A stretch of DNA of 64,000 nt, taken from assembly GCA_012295275.1 (NCBI GenBank), contig CM022672.1, positions 10,117,904 through 10,181,903 of the forward strand, read 5' to 3'. Under the pieces are notes generated by a model, which was not told the origin of the DNA, did no database searches, and worked only from the letters and a program-made list of their open reading frames with translations. This DNA is from Chrysomallon squamiferum. Its lineage: Eukaryota > Mollusca > Gastropoda > Neomphalida > Peltospiridae. Shown here piece after piece: positions 12,823 to 27,100 of the stretch (its first letter is position 1; every line of letters begins with the position of its first letter). The position numbers and the translations under genes were made by a program.

Positions 12823-14520
12823 ATTTAAATGATAAACAACAAAACCTACGTTTTAACGGCTCTGGTGTAAATCTGTCTGTCGGTACGTCGTCTGTGTGTC
12901 TGTTTGTCTCCACTGTGTTTATGTCTGGATGTTAATTATATATATATATATTAATACAACTAACTATTCAATTTAAAAGTTGCATAACATTTTATTTTTT
13001 TCCACAGGTCAGTAATATATTAACTGTTTCCATAATTCATTTCTACGATTCATTTTGAAAGCAAAATATACAATAATGACAGTATGTCAATAACTTAATA
13101 TAAAAAACTATTACAGTATACACAAAATATTAAATATTCTAAGAGCGGTGTGTATATATATATATATATATAAAAACAGAAAAATAAAACACAGAATTAA
13201 AATAATAAATAGACAAACAGAATAGTAAATAAGTAAAGAAAGAAAAAAATGGTGAAAAATTAAGAAGGAAAGCAAACGAAGGTGATTTATTTTAAACAAT
13301 ATTTCCACATATAAAAATACTACCCAGGACAGTAATCCTTTAAAATAGCAGAAACCAATACCAGCGAAATAAAACAATCAAACTTATGAGAAAAAGAAAC
13401 AATAACCATAAAATAAAAGAATATACACTAACAAGCCACTGATAATGACAATGACTTTATTCTCATAAACTGTATTCTCAAATGACTGTATTACAGATAT
13501 ATAATAACAAAAACAAAATTAAAATGCGTGGAAGTTTAAAGTTGAGGACATACTCTCAGTATAGATAAAGTTCTTATTAACAAACAGACCTTTTTATAAT
13601 GTAAATATATTTTTAATCTTTCTCAGTTGATACCCCAAACAGTAATGCTAGAATACAGACGCTTCTCATTTGATTGGTACAGAAAGCACAGTTCACACTG
13701 CAATGTTAAACTCGTAAACCAATTAGTTTTTTTGTACCAAGACTTTCATAATTCGGCAAACCTGTACCACACAAAATAGAGTGTTGTACGTCCCGGGTCG
13801 ACACCAGTGTTGTTACATTGACGAGGTCACGGGGTCACCTCGGCTAGACGAAGAGGTGTGACTCGTTTTCCAAATGTCCAATTAATTAACTAGCAAACAA
13901 TCCACCGCAGGGTTTGAATACACACAGTTCCAGCACTTATTCATTTCTATACAACAAACCATAGTATTCACTGTCTGACAGACACACATACCGACTGACC
14001 CTGTCACAGACGTCTTAGACCAAAGATAAATAATTTGATTTAATTAGTTCGAATGAACTGAGAATGCAATGTAACGTGTTTTATTGAAATCTGATAAATC
14101 TGTTTTAATAAAGTAAAGAGGTCCATTTCCTTCCAGTTATTCGGTTTTCACATGTTGCATCTTTCTTGTGTGGACATTTTATTAACAAATAACTGTTATA
14201 TTGTTTGTTTATGTGACATTAGTGAAACCAGCACAATATAATCCTTTAAATTTAAATAACAGAGGAAATTAACTTAGAAAGTTCTATTTTTTTATTCTTT
14301 TCCCAATAAAAGTTCTTTTCAAGTGAAACAATTAATTAATAAGTAACATTTGTACAGTGAAAAATGTATTTTTGATTATTATTGACGAATAATGTTAGAA
14401 AAAGACCTGCTAAATAGTTAATTCAAGGGACACAACTCTGATATTATTATATTGAAAATTTATTTACCGATTAATTCCCTTTCTCATTTTATTTACGTAC
14501 TATTTTGTGTGTGACTATTG
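12446..14520. other. Intergenic, AT-rich
   Basis: No gene supported. (TA)n runs occur at about 12776-12816, 12938-12950 and 13153-13171. The minus-strand frame at 13111-13377 is AT-biased with no domain. The 13650-14000 part is compositionally ordinary, but no exon was recognised. Confidence 0.45.
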
Positions 14521-14670
14521 TATATACGTATGTATGTATGTATGTATGTATGTATGTATGTATGTATGTATGTATGTACGTACGTATATATGTATATACG
14601 TATGTATGTATGTATGTATGTACGTATGTGTATGTGTATGTATGTATGTATGTACATACGTACGTATGTT
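14521..14670. repeat. (TATG)n microsatellite
   Basis: Tetranucleotide array with scattered TACG variants. All five open frames through it, on both strands, read as MYVC- or YIHT-type repeats and are not genes. Confidence 0.95.
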
Positions 14671-16243
14671 TTCATTATCGAAAATTATTACATTGTTTGT
14701 TTTGGATGTCAAAGAGCGAATAAACAGAGAATAAGAGAAAAGAAGAAAAATGAAAACTCGCTTTTAATCCACGACTGTTTAAGATTGAAAAAACAGAAAA
14801 CTGCAGATAGACTAGACTAGAGTTTCTGATAGTAATCGTTGGCTATTCTTTTATTTTAATTAGCAGCAAGTCCCACAGACAGCAAACCAAATTTCATAGC
14901 TTTCGATAAACTAGTAGTTTCTAACTATCTGGAACGGGATATTAATAAATAAATAAATAAATGAGTAAATAAATAAATATATATAAATAAATAAATAAAT
15001 AAATAAGTAAATAAATAAATAATGATAAAATAAATAAAAAATATATACATAAATAAATAAATAAAATACAAACAAGCAAATAAATAAATAAATGAAAAAG
15101 TATATAAATAAATAAATAAATAAATAAATAAATCAAATACAAATTATCAAATAAATATAAAAATAACTAAAGCAGCACACTATTACAGCACAACACGGTA
15201 CAACATAACACAACACAAATGTTTCTATGTAACAAAAACCTATCACCATAGTAACAATAATTTGCAATTACTACATATTAAACTGTCGATGATCGAAAAC
15301 AAAAAGGTCTCTACGCCGGGGATTTTATAACTTAACTTCGAGTCAAGTTTTCAATTAAACGAAGTAATGCCACACAGAATTAAATGAGTTTTATCGATCT
15401 GGACTAAATAAACATAATTAGAACAAAGGGTGTGTCCTTGTTGCAGAAGAAAATCAGTATCATTCTACGTTAACCTAGCCGTACCTTTTTGTACTTAGAA
15501 ATTAATGTTTTCGTCGACTCTGTAGGGTTGAGTATACGTGTGCGTGTGCATGTGTGTGTATACATGTATGTATATGCACATAAATCACATATATATATAT
15601 ATGTACGTGAGTAAACACATACATAATCCTTCATATTTACCAGATAGCGAACCCACAATGTCACTGATTAGATGAAGCCTATATATTTATCTAGACCTTA
15701 CAATTTTAATCTTTAATTAACCTAAAAAAAAAACTAAACCTTTAATCTCTGACTTAAAGTCTATAAGCAATATAAAGCTTGGACTGCTCTAGTTAAAAGT
15801 ATTTGTGGTGATTTTATTGTCATTTTTTTTCATTAAGATTCTTTCAATGTAGCTTTTATCGCTTATGTCTATATCCGACGCAACCTTTAAAAATGTTTTT
15901 TCTGTCCCCGTACAAATCGTACATGAAAATAATTCCTTTCCTAATTCCAGAGTATATTGATCAGTTACTTTGGTAATTGTTCTTTGCAGTCAAACTTATT
16001 TAGGTATTGGAACTGTAAAAGTTTTTATACAGATAAGTAATAATTACAGAGTAATGTTCAATTTATTTTTTTCCATTATTATTTCTCTTTTATATCTTTG
16101 CCTTTATTCAAGCAAAAGTTGTTTAATTTGTTACCTTGGTAACTGGTTGAAGCAGTAATTCAACATGCATCGATTTGTGATGAGTAGTCTATTAACAAAG
16201 CAATGACGAGAAAGAATAAATAAGATTTCAAAAACTATATATT

Positions 16244-16337
<94 letters not shown>

Positions 16338-18438
16338 AGACAAAGACAGCTTTTCTATTATGTGCATGATGGGCAAAACTAAATAAATTCATCTAATTTT
16401 ATAATTAATTGTATTTACTGTAGCGTTATGAATTTTACGTATCCAGGGATTGATTTGGACAGGTGCAAATCCAGGCTTTCGGCAAAAGTTAATTAACACA
16501 TCTGATCACACATGCCATTCAAACGTTAACGTGCGTCCTGCACACAAAGCTCACAGTTTCGAATACCTTCTTTCACAATGTCCGCCACGTTGAATATCTT
16601 TTGATAACAGTTAATAGCATTTTTAAACATGCGTTTTGTTTGTAACAATAAAACTGTGACGAGAAGAAATAATAAATAAAAATTCGTAAGATTTGTTTAT
16701 TTGTTGTTTGTTTGTTGTTGTGTTTTTTTGTGGTATTTTTTTGTTGTTGTAGTTTTAGTTGTTTTTGTTGTTTTTGTTTATATTATAAATACAGATTAAT
16801 TTGTCTTCTGGCTAAGATAATTTACTGACTAACGTCCTTAATTTGCTCAATATATTGTCAGCATGATAGATCTATATCCATTCAGTTACATATGTATAGA
16901 CATATGTGTGTGTGTGTATATGTATATATATATATAAGTTAGAGAGATAGATAGATAAATATAGATATAGATATACAAATACATATACATATACATACAT
17001 ACCTCTATCTATAATATATATGTGTTTCTGTGCATGTATCTGTGTGAGTTGTCTGTCTGGGTCTGTCCATCGGTATGACGGTCTGTCTGTATATGTGTAT
17101 ACATATATATATATGGATGGATGGATGGATATGTACTATAAGTAATTAATATACTTTAAAACTTTAAACAGACACTTGAACACACACATGCGCAGAGATA
17201 CGTTCAAACTTACTCGCAAACAAACACAAACGTATAATTATAGTAAGAACATAAAAGAAACAATGGAAAAGATCAACCTTGATTCACCCTCGTCTGTCGG
17301 ATGTGACAAACAACTCTGGAAAGACTGTCTATGCGGATTAGGAATGGTTTAGCTGGAAGCATTGATTTCTGAAAATCCTGCGATGAACATTAGTGAAACT
17401 GTTTACCAAGTGTTCTTCGGGAAAAGCTTTAGTTAATTAATCAATTTCCTGTCTTTTCAGTGGACTGCTTGATTATAACTGCTAGACTTTATTAGTGGAA
17501 AAGCTTGACCATTAGTCCAGAACATAATTAAATAAAAGATGCATGTGATCGTTTATTTATAATAAAGAACTTTGTAATGATCACTGGTACTGTAGCAAAA
17601 ACTAATTCAATTACTTTTTATTACCTCACTATTAATATATTTAGCCATTATCATTAGTACTACTACTAGTGCTACTAGAATTATTACAAATACTCCTTCT
17701 AAAACTGCTACTCCTAGAAACACTACTGCAACTACCACTACCATCACTACTACTACCACTATAACTACTACTATTCTACAATTACTGCTATACTACAATT
17801 ATTACTACTACTGCTATCACTACTAATATACTACTGATGCTGCTGCTATTACTATTAGTATATAATTAGGAAATAAACATTCAGAAAACAAACAAAATAA
17901 TATATACTAATTTAGTATGATATATTTTTATTAAGTAATTTGTTTTTCTTCTGTAACAGAAATATAATATATATATAGTTATTTGTTGTAATAATTACAA
18001 CACTCAGTTAAAATATTAATAAATTTAATTTAAAAAATAAGCATCGCTAAAATTGTAAAAATGCATCCGGCAATTGTTAAATATACTTACATACATTTAA
18101 ACATATATACATATTTGTAGACATAAGCAATTACATATATACATATGCATACATACATAGGTACGTATATGCGAAGGTGTATATACGTAAATATGTAAGC
18201 TAACAATATAAATAAGAGATCAAAATAAATACATTTTCAAATACAGTGATTCATATTCTGTGGATTTTCTGATGACTGTTTTGAGCGTAACTTAACGATG
18301 TTATAAACTATATTTGTTTTTAAATAAATAAATAAAAATATATTATTTAATGCCAATTAGCCTTTTATAAACACACGCACACATACATATACATACTTAC
18401 GTACAAATCATCCTCATACACAAAATACACAAAAATAA
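14671..18438. other. Intergenic, 3' side of the minus-strand fucosyltransferase
   Basis: Contains (AAAT)n with variants at about 14945-15133, (GA)n at 16246-16332, a short (ATGG)n near 17115-17129 and a degenerate (ACT)n field at about 17650-17860. The right end should hold the 3' UTR of the minus-strand gene; an AATAAA complement (TTTATT) lies near 17929. No other gene seen. Confidence 0.5.
16246..16332. repeat. (GA)n microsatellite
   Basis: About 43 uninterrupted GA units. Confidence 0.97.
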
Positions 18439-19773
18439 TTATTCCATTGCTATCCAACCGGGATAAAAATAGTCCTTGTAGTCCGCCGAAAATTGTTTCT
18501 TCAGTGCTGAAGATTCTTTGTGATGATGTTTGTAATATATAGTTACTCCCTCTGACAAAAACGCCGAAAACCAGCCAAACGTACCGACAGACATGATAGT
18601 GTGGTTACAGTGGGCCAAAAGACACATGTCTACTTCAGCCGAGCTGCCTTCGTTGAAAAACACATTATCCTGTTTCTTCACGTTCGCTTTAGTCCACGTC
18701 ATGTCGTTGGAAACGAACACGAACACAACGTTCGTAAAATTACTTTCGAAAACTTTCATTGCCTTCTCGATGTATTCTTTTGGCGCCACTTTGTAGCCGT
18801 AATCGATGAATACTTTCTTATTAGCGATGTCGCCTCTTCGAATGTGGACCCACGAAAGTTACGTTTTGCGAAGTTTCGTTGTTTCCAGACTGGTTCGTTC
18901 TTGTTTTGTATTCCTCTTTTATCCTGCTAAGAATTGTTAATGACTTGTTAACGATTGCGTCTTTAAACGTAAACTGATGTTTAATTTCGTCCGTGAGGTT
19001 TTCGAAATATTTCCAAGACTGCAGATATTGCTTCACTTCGAAATTTCCGACTTTGGGAAGACTGAACATAGATTTATCGAAACTGCAGAATAATTTGGCC
19101 TTTTTTAATTTCACTCCTTTACAAACGCAGCCTTCAACTTTTGTAGCGTTTATTTTGAATATTTTCAATAAGGGCGAGTTTTTGTTCATGACGACTTTAC
19201 GTCCTGTCTTTTTAGCTATACCATAGGCTGAAGCATACAAAAACATCCAGTTTCCAAGACCACCAGTCACTCCAAAACATATGAATCTTTTCTCTTTTTG
19301 AAAAGTCGTAAAAAATGGATCTTTGCACTGTGGTTTCTGATTTTTAGGTTTAGAGGGTTTTTTCGTTTTTGTTGATTTTGCCGCTTTCGATAGTTTCGTC
19401 GGCTTTGTCGGTTTTGCTGTTACTTTTCCATGAATGAGATGCTTCTGCGTAGTCTTTGAAACTGCTGTCGTCGTTGTATCACGTTTTATCATCGTCACAC
19501 GTGAGGCTGTGTTGTTTGTCTTGTTGACACAAGACGTTTGCACTCGAATTATCGCGGAATCGAGCATTCTTTTAGTGAAAGCCAGCATCATCAAGGACCA
19601 GATATTCTGCTTCTTGCTGTCTTCAACATCTAAGATAAAACTACGACTGTCTATGGTGATGTTCCAAACGCAAGAATTCTTTTCCTGGTGAAAGGTCCAT
19701 TCTCTGTCAACTCTTGTTATTCTCAAGTAAACAAAACAGAGTCCCAGCACAGCAACTACTAACACGAGCAGAA
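18439..19773 (-). pseudogene. GT11 alpha-1,2-fucosyltransferase-like gene, frameshifted
   Basis: Family role: GT11 enzymes transfer fucose from GDP-fucose to galactose in the Golgi as type II membrane proteins. Seen here: a membrane anchor (LLVLVVAVLGLCFVYL), a Lys/Thr/Pro-rich stem, then the catalytic region with GGLGNWMF (19241-19264; GGLGNQMF in the paralogue), AYGIAKKTGR, VGTFGWFSAFL and a C-terminus ending WIAME, all shared with 37775-38919. Near 18848-18851 the frame breaks by what looks like a 2-bp loss; the first frame stops at 18821. The next frame resumes exactly at HIRRGD, the nucleotide-sugar-binding motif, and continues to the stop at 18439. The exon start is placed at a TTTTCAG acceptor (phase 1), homologous to the paralogue's acceptor. 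An in-frame ATG at 19852 would be intronic on this reading. Either a recent pseudogene or an assembly error; one small lesion and otherwise preserved motifs leave both open. Confidence 0.75.
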
Positions 19774-22700
19774 CTGAAAATAAAAAAAAATAAAAAGAAT
19801 CAGAATTTAAATTTGCTGAATCATTCTGTATATTTATATTCTTCATAAACAAAAAAAATAAAAAAAATAATTGTAAATATATAAATTCGTTAAAACATTC
19901 TTTATATGTATTCTTCGTAAACAGAAAGAATCAGAATTAAACTGAAGAATTCATAAATTCGCTAAATCTTTCTATCGTAATATTCTTCAAACAACGGTGA
20001 TCTTTGTTTTTCTTTTCTTTTTTTTTTTTTTTTTTTTTTTGATTTAGCTCAGTAAGTTTCTACATGAACTAGAACTTATGTACGTTTCTGTAAAAACATC
20101 GCCATCTTAAATCTTCGCTGTGCCGAGTGCAACTAACGGGTTGATCTAAAGGTGGATCCTAAATTCACGATACCTGCTGTTTTGTATCGATCTGTCTCTA
20201 GCCAGCGACTTGACATTCAGTGCGTGTGTCAGCTTGCATTTTTACAGATAATAAAGTGCATCGGGCAAGTTCGTAGCTAGATAGCTAAGGAAGTGCACTG
20301 ATAAACAGACTGATGTGCACGTGATGCATACATCTTTTTATTCGTCTGTCCGCTGAACTTCTGTGTCCGCTGTCACGTTTTATTTTTTATTTGTTTCTAT
20401 GTTCTTTGTTTTGTATTACATATGTGCGTGCGTATTTGGCTGTATTATATTCTGGCTTATGTGTTTGTGTGTGTATGTATGTATATATGTATGTTTGTAT
20501 GTATGTATGTATGTATGTATGTATGTGTGTATGTATGCATTTATGTATGTATGTTTGTGTGCGTGTATGTATTTATGTGTATATTTAATGTAATTAAGTA
20601 TTTATGTTTGTATGTTTTCATGTCTTCTATTGCGTCTGATTACCTTTATGTCTTTGTTAGTAAATTTACTGCTAAAGAATGTTTTATGTTGTTTTACAGC
20701 GTGATTAAGCGCGATAATTCGTTTAACAATCGGTAATTTAGTATCGATGCAAGGCTCTAAGGAAAAACAATTGACTACGGTGCTCCGCTTACTGGAGGAG
20801 GGAAGTACGCATCGAATGTAACGAGCCGGTAATGCAAGACCCTAATTATGTTTAATTATTTACTGTCATGTTTGCTGCATGGGTTCTCTGAAAACATAAT
20901 TGAGGAAACAGCTGTTTTATCGTTTGTTATTATTATTGTTGTTGTTGTTGTTGTTACTGTTGATGTTTTAGTTTGTGGGGGGGGGTTGCTGGGGGTTGCA
21001 GCATTTTTTTTTTTATAACCAATGTTGAACCTTTTCCATGGAAATTAAACGAAAGGAAAACGTTTTGTTATAGTGTATGTCAACATAAAGCTAAAATAAT
21101 GTCCATGTGTAATACTACATAAAATAAATTGTTTTATTTTCTTCAGAAAAATGTTAGTCATGACAATCTATTTTTCTTTTTTATCATTTATACTGATATT
21201 TTCCGGAAAACGGCCTATTCTCAATAGAATTTCGTCGATGCAAATTGTAATTTACAGTTCATAATTTTCTCAGTTACAAAGATTTTAAATGTATTTGTCC
21301 ACGCTTTCTAATAAGAGTTTGGCCATGCAGGAATGTTTAAATCTAACAATATATAATTTTGAAGTTTTTTTGTTGTTGTTGTTGAAAAAATGTTTCCATC
21401 CAGCAAATTTGTAATTTGAATATTAACAGTAAACGTTTGTTTGGCTGAGTTTTCATTATTATAATTATTATTTTTGTTGTCATTCGTAATAAAATAATGT
21501 AAACATCAATAACCATGATTTAACAGTACTACTGTGTATATTTGCAATATAACACTGGATTTTTTATATATATATATATACACATGAACAGTTAGAGAGA
21601 TAGAAAGATGAAGATATAGACAAGCAGGCAGATAGATAGATATTACATAACAGTAACAACAACAACAACAGTGGATTAATCATAACAGGTGGACGTGGTT
21701 CGGTCCGGGTTTTAGTTTCAAATAATCAACGATTCACAGTAATATCTTTGCTCCGACTGGAAGTTGTGTCTGTAAAGATAACGCTTGCCTGTGTTAATTA
21801 CTGAAATGTTTCAGTAAATACGCACATACATGGGTTGAACAAATACGCTATGAATTTCAGCTGCAAGCGATACTAATGTTTTCTGGTATGCAAGTGATAC
21901 GGTCAAGATCCGTTTGTATCAACAACGACAGCAGCAATACGAGATACCGCTGGGGGCGAATAGAGAAGTAAAAAAAAAAAAAAAAAAAATGATAGCACAT
22001 TCACATACACAGTTATCGTTTTAGACACTGAAATTAAACAACATGTGACACCTTTTGTTTCCGTGGTTACGTGAATGAGCTGATACAATTACAAAGCCAA
22101 TTCATTCTATGGATTCTCGTCTTGGTTTTATTATGATATGTTGTAGTGTTTTACGATCCTTGCAGGTGAGCGCAAGCCCACTGTCACAGGGATACAACAT
22201 TCTTATCGATTAGCAGCAAGAAATTGTTTATATGCACCTTCCCATAAACTTGGAAACCAAACTTTGACATTTGATAAACAAGAAATAACATCATAATCGC
22301 ACACGATGATGATAAATGATAAAGGAGAAAGATTGTTTCTCAACTGGAAATATAGCTTTATTCATTAATTTATTTATTTATTTGTATGTTTATGTATTTG
22401 TTTGGATGTGTATTTATCTATTATTTGTTTGTATGTTGGTTGGTTGGTTGGTTGGTTGGTGTTTTTATTTATTTATTTTACTTTATTTTTTTACTGTTCT
22501 GGTAAGTTTTCCTTGAACGAACTTGTTGGCTTCATTCTATAATTACTAGTTACTCTTTTAATTTCTTTTTTTCTTTCTTTCTTTCTTTTTAGTTTATATA
22601 TTTATTTATTTGTCTTTTTAATTTATCATTATTATTATATCATCATCGTCGTATCGTTGCCATCATCACATCATCGTTGTTGATGTTGTTGATGATAATG

Positions 22701-23519
22701 ATTTGTTTTTCTTTTCTTTTTTTCTGTTTCTTCTTAACATACTCACTACGTAAAGTTTAAATCGTGTGTAACCTTGACAGTGTGTACAGGTGACAGAATA
22801 CCTGCTATTCGACCGCAGTGAGTTTAAGTTCATGAACGAAACCCTGATGTATGTCTTTATTAGTTTCTACTGACGACTCAAATATTTATTTGATTACAGT
22901 TTACTCACGCCATTTCTTGTATCTCTTGTCACCTGGTTTATACTTCTTTATTTTTATTTTATTCTTTTCTTTTTAATTATTATTATTATATATATATATG
23001 AAGTTAAGCCAATGATCCGAAAGGCTTAAAGCTAATAAACAATACAGTTCTATTAATGATCCGTACGTGTTTGCAATATTTCCAATTATCTGATGGCAAA
23101 CTGTGTCAGATCGAAATTGTTTCATTTTTTTTTCCTCAGTATATAGCAGAATAGACTACTGAGAACATATAATAAAATTTTAACCTTGAACGGGATTTTA
23201 AATAATTACAGAATGATTTATTTATTACTTTTTGCACAAACCTACATGTACATATAAATTCATACGCACAACACATCTAAAAAGGTCGCAGACGGGATTG
23301 TATACATTCATATTATGCAATTCTGATAAAATCTAAAACTAAAACATTTTTGATAACTGTTAACTAGTATAAAACCTTATATATAAATATTTATATACAC
23401 ATATACATATATGCATACATACATACATGTATATAAATGTATTACAAAGAAACAGTACAATGCATTAGAAAATTTAAATATTGTATAAATATGTATTTTT
23501 CTAAATCATGGAATCTTTA
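19774..23519. other. 5' side of the minus-strand fucosyltransferase; intergenic
   Basis: The first exon of the minus-strand GT11 gene should lie here or further right; I could not identify it. Contains a T tract 20018-20040, a (TATG)n field at about 20471-20590, A tract 21969-21989 and (TTGG)n near 22439-22459. Open frames are repeat-derived. Confidence 0.45.
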
Positions 23520-23930
23520 AATAAAAATTACTGCTACTACTACTACTACTATTATCACCACTAGTACCACTACTATAACTACTACTACCACAACTAATAC
23601 CACTGCTATTACTACTACTACTACCACTGATATTACTGCTACTACCACTACCACTACTACTAGTAGTATTACAAGTCTATTCTTGCCACTATTACTAGGA
23701 CTAATATAATTATTATCATTATCATCATTATTACAATCTCTATCTTCAAAATCAACATTTTCAATAAAATAATCATTAAAATCATCAATATCATCAACGT
23801 CATTAATCCAATTATTATTATTATTATTATTATTATAGTGATCATTATCATCGTAAACAGCAGCGAGAAGTATTGACAAACTAACCTTTTTCACAACGAA
23901 CATGTGATACATATCCATTCACGCCCATCA
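23520..23930. repeat. Degenerate (TAC)n/(ATT)n triplet field
   Basis: Imperfect TAC/ACT triplets to about 23690 give way to ATC/ATT triplets to about 23840. The 133-codon minus-strand frame across it is Val/Ile/Asn-biased and repeat-derived. Confidence 0.8.
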
Positions 23931-25012
23931 CAGATCTAAAAGTCGCCATTCCCTGGATTTAAATGTTAATAACACAAACCAGAAAAAATTATAAATCCCA
24001 AAAGCTCCAAATACGTATTTCTCAAAAAAACAGTAAAAATGTTGATTCTTTCCTTTCGCTACATTATACAGTCTTACATTTTTACTTCTGGTTTTTCTGA
24101 GGTTTTTTAGTGGTTTTTTTTTTTTTTTTTTCTTCTAGAAGTACGATTTAGAGATTGCTGTTTGTATTTGACGTCACAGAAGAAAAATATCCGCCCATTT
24201 ATCCAAAAAGAAAACTCCGTTTTGCTTGAACGACTTTTTTTTTTATGAAAAGAAGATCAACAGCTCTAAAGCAAACAGCTTAATGCGCGAAATACACATG
24301 TGTCAGTTACCCTTTTCTGCGCTGGTTTTTCTTTGTCGTATTAAAAAAGAAAAAGAAAAAGAAAAAAAAATACTGGATGCGAATATATCAACTCGATTTG
24401 TGGTTGTCATTAAGCATAAATCATAAATAAAAAATTATTTTAAAAATAAATATAAATTATTAACTATAGCTTCATATAAATGTTACATTTATAATTTTTT
24501 AATTTTTTTTATTATTAACAATTTTTTTTTGAAGTAGTCATTTGTTATAACTTATTTTAAGAATTTAACACCAAGTACAAATCTTTTCTCTTTTCTGTTG
24601 ATGTTGTTTTCTTTTGATGATGATAATTACTACTACTACCACTACTGTTTGAGAAAGGGAAAGCGGTTATGTGGGACAGTCACCTGTTCGAGCAATTACC
24701 TTTTAAATAATTGTATAGCGTATTACAAGCTCAATAATTTGTTACTATCATTATTATAATTTTATTATTAGTAGTAGTAGCATTAACAAATTTTAAATAG
24801 ATATGCAATAACAATGAATAAATAATGAATATTTATTTGCTTATCGATTGTTTATTTGGATTAACGTAGAGAATGTTTTTTTTTTTGTTTTTTTTTAAAA
24901 CGAAGTCTGAGAGCAAAATCCTGTATCTCCTCTCTCTGGGTTACTCTGACCTATTGAACGTTGAATTATGCGTCTTCCCTCAAACATGAAAACTCCCACT
25001 TTTATTGAGAGA

Positions 25013-25060
<48 letters not shown>

Positions 25061-27055
25061 AGAGGGTAAAAATGAAAAGAGAGACAGGCGGAGAAAACAG
25101 ATGTTTAGAGCTTCAAGTATTAACAATAGGAAGTTTCAAGTGGATGAAGTATTTACTAAAGTATAATCGGATTCAAGGGTGTGGACAAAAACGCAAGAGA
25201 GAGAAAGAGTAACGGAAGTTATAATGACAGCCTTATAAATAAATAAAATGAAAAAAAAATATATAATAATAATAATAATAATAAATTATAAATTATAAAT
25301 AAATAAACAAATGGATGATAATAAATCATTAAAAAAAAAAATAATAAAAAAAAATCGGTGTTTAATATGACTTAATCACAGGTAGGTCCAAGCTGAATGG
25401 AAGTAATTTTATTATTCAGCGAAAATTAGACGACCGTGCAATGTGTTCCTAAGTTGAATTAGCTGATAATTGAGTAATAACTGCACGGAAATATGTTGCA
25501 GACGGTTAGGACTGTTCGATTGTAAGTGGCATGTTCTATTGTCTAACATGTGGCATGAGACGATATTTGTTCCGTTATCAGAATTTCAAAGTTTGGTATC
25601 TGTCATTCTGTTTATAGCCACTCTTAGACGTTTTACAGCTGAGTGAAGGTGGTTTCAATAAACCACTTGTAGGGTTCTCGGTTTGCACGTTATTGTTGCT
25701 GTTTCTTCTTTCTTTTTTTTTCTTTTTTCTTTTTTTGTTGTTGTTTTATATATATATATATATCACGGAGGAGCCAGACTCAAACTCAGTATGAATTTTC
25801 TGTAATACTCTATTTCGTCAACCTTCTTTGTTGTATAAGTTAACACAGTCGTGTATTGTTGTTGTTGTTTTTTCGGTAATGAGCTGAATCGTCTTTTCTA
25901 TTCCATTTATTATATCCATGGCTTTTTCTTTAATTTTTCTATTTATTTTTTAATTTTTTTTTTTTCTTTTTTTTTTTTGCCGTTGAGGAAGAGAATCCAA
26001 CTCAGTATGGGATTACGTTATCATCTTCGTATCGTTGTTCCTCTGTATTACATCAGTGAATGCGTCACATTCGGGTGACGGTGGAAATTTTTCTGTGACA
26101 AGTGATGGTTTCAGAGTGGCAGAGGGGATCGGGTTTCGTAAAAATATAGCACTACCCTGAAAGGATTTTAAAGCAACAGAAGTTGCAAATGTCGCAAAAC
26201 TGATAATTATCATTTCGACGACAAATGTCGCAATGTTAGTGTCAGAAATGTCCTAATCGACGACAAATGTCGCACGATCGATTATTAAGTTAAAAATATG
26301 TTATATGTTCCTACCAGTAGTCCTGTAGAACACAGATGTCTTATTTTACCATTTTAATAAACGATTTAAATGCAGATGATAAGAATAAAGTCAAAATGGT
26401 CAAGTGTGAACCATTTTACACGGACAGACACAAAAAAACAACAATTTATTTTATTTTTTTTAAATAATATATATGTTATTATTGTTTTTAAGGAATTTTG
26501 CTTCATTTTTGTTTTTCTTAGATTTGTGTTTGTTTGTTTTCCGTGCGATCATTTAAAAAAAAATATATAAATTTGTTTCTTTATTTATTTTGTTGTTGCT
26601 ATTGTTCTTGCTACGTCTGTGTTAATAATGTGATATTTTAGGGGAGGCTGAACGTGTAATACGACTCATCAAAGGACATTGTATGTTAGCTAAGGTATCG
26701 TCCAGAAAGAACAAAAAAAATAAAATAAAATAAATATAACATTTGCTGCTGATGAGTCGCGTCAACTGTCGTCGTGATTTTTTCGTCGATCGTGCGACGT
26801 TTGTCAACAATTAGAACAATTGTCGTCAAAATGACATTTCTAAATATTGCGAAAACTGCGGGCACTGTAGACGCAGTCACGCTGAAGCGATACAATAGAA
26901 TTAAGAACCCACAATACTAATTGTTATTTAGCATTGCATAACAATGGGTATTATGGTATAATGAAACTACAAGCTGTACGAGTGAAAGGTCCGTGGAATA
27001 TTATAATTAATTCTTACTGGTCAGCGAATTAAGAGCCTGTATTTATAAAATCGAA

Positions 27056-27057
<2 letters not shown>
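23931..27057. other. Intergenic
   Basis: No gene supported. Contains T tract 24114-24131, (GA)n at about 25015-25054 and, at 26180-26810, short repeats with AAATGTCGCA cores in direct and inverted orientation. The frame at 26013-26213 shows no family signature. Confidence 0.45.
26184..26805. repeat. Short direct and inverted repeats, AAATGTCGCA core
   Basis: AAATGTCGCA occurs at about 26187, 26223 and 26265. An 18-bp direct repeat (TCGACGACAAATGTCGCA) sits at 26215-26232 and 26257-26274. A 20-bp arm at 26262-26281 pairs with 26786-26805 with one mismatch, spaced about 500 bp. This could be the remnant of an inverted-repeat transposon. Confidence 0.6.

Positions 27058-27098
<41 letters not shown>
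27058..27098. repeat. A41 homopolymer
   Basis: Forty-one consecutive A residues. It may be the tail of a retroposed element inserted on the plus strand, but no element body or target duplication was recognised. Confidence 0.9.

Positions 27099-27100
<2 letters not shown>

Noticed and set aside
19793-19852. In-frame ATG at 19852 as the true start of the minus-strand fucosyltransferase
   Set aside because: It lies upstream of a strong acceptor that aligns with the paralogue's exon border; probably intronic, though not excluded.
23517-23918. 133-codon minus-strand ORF
   Set aside because: Triplet repeat translated as Val/Asn/Ile; no domain or splice context.
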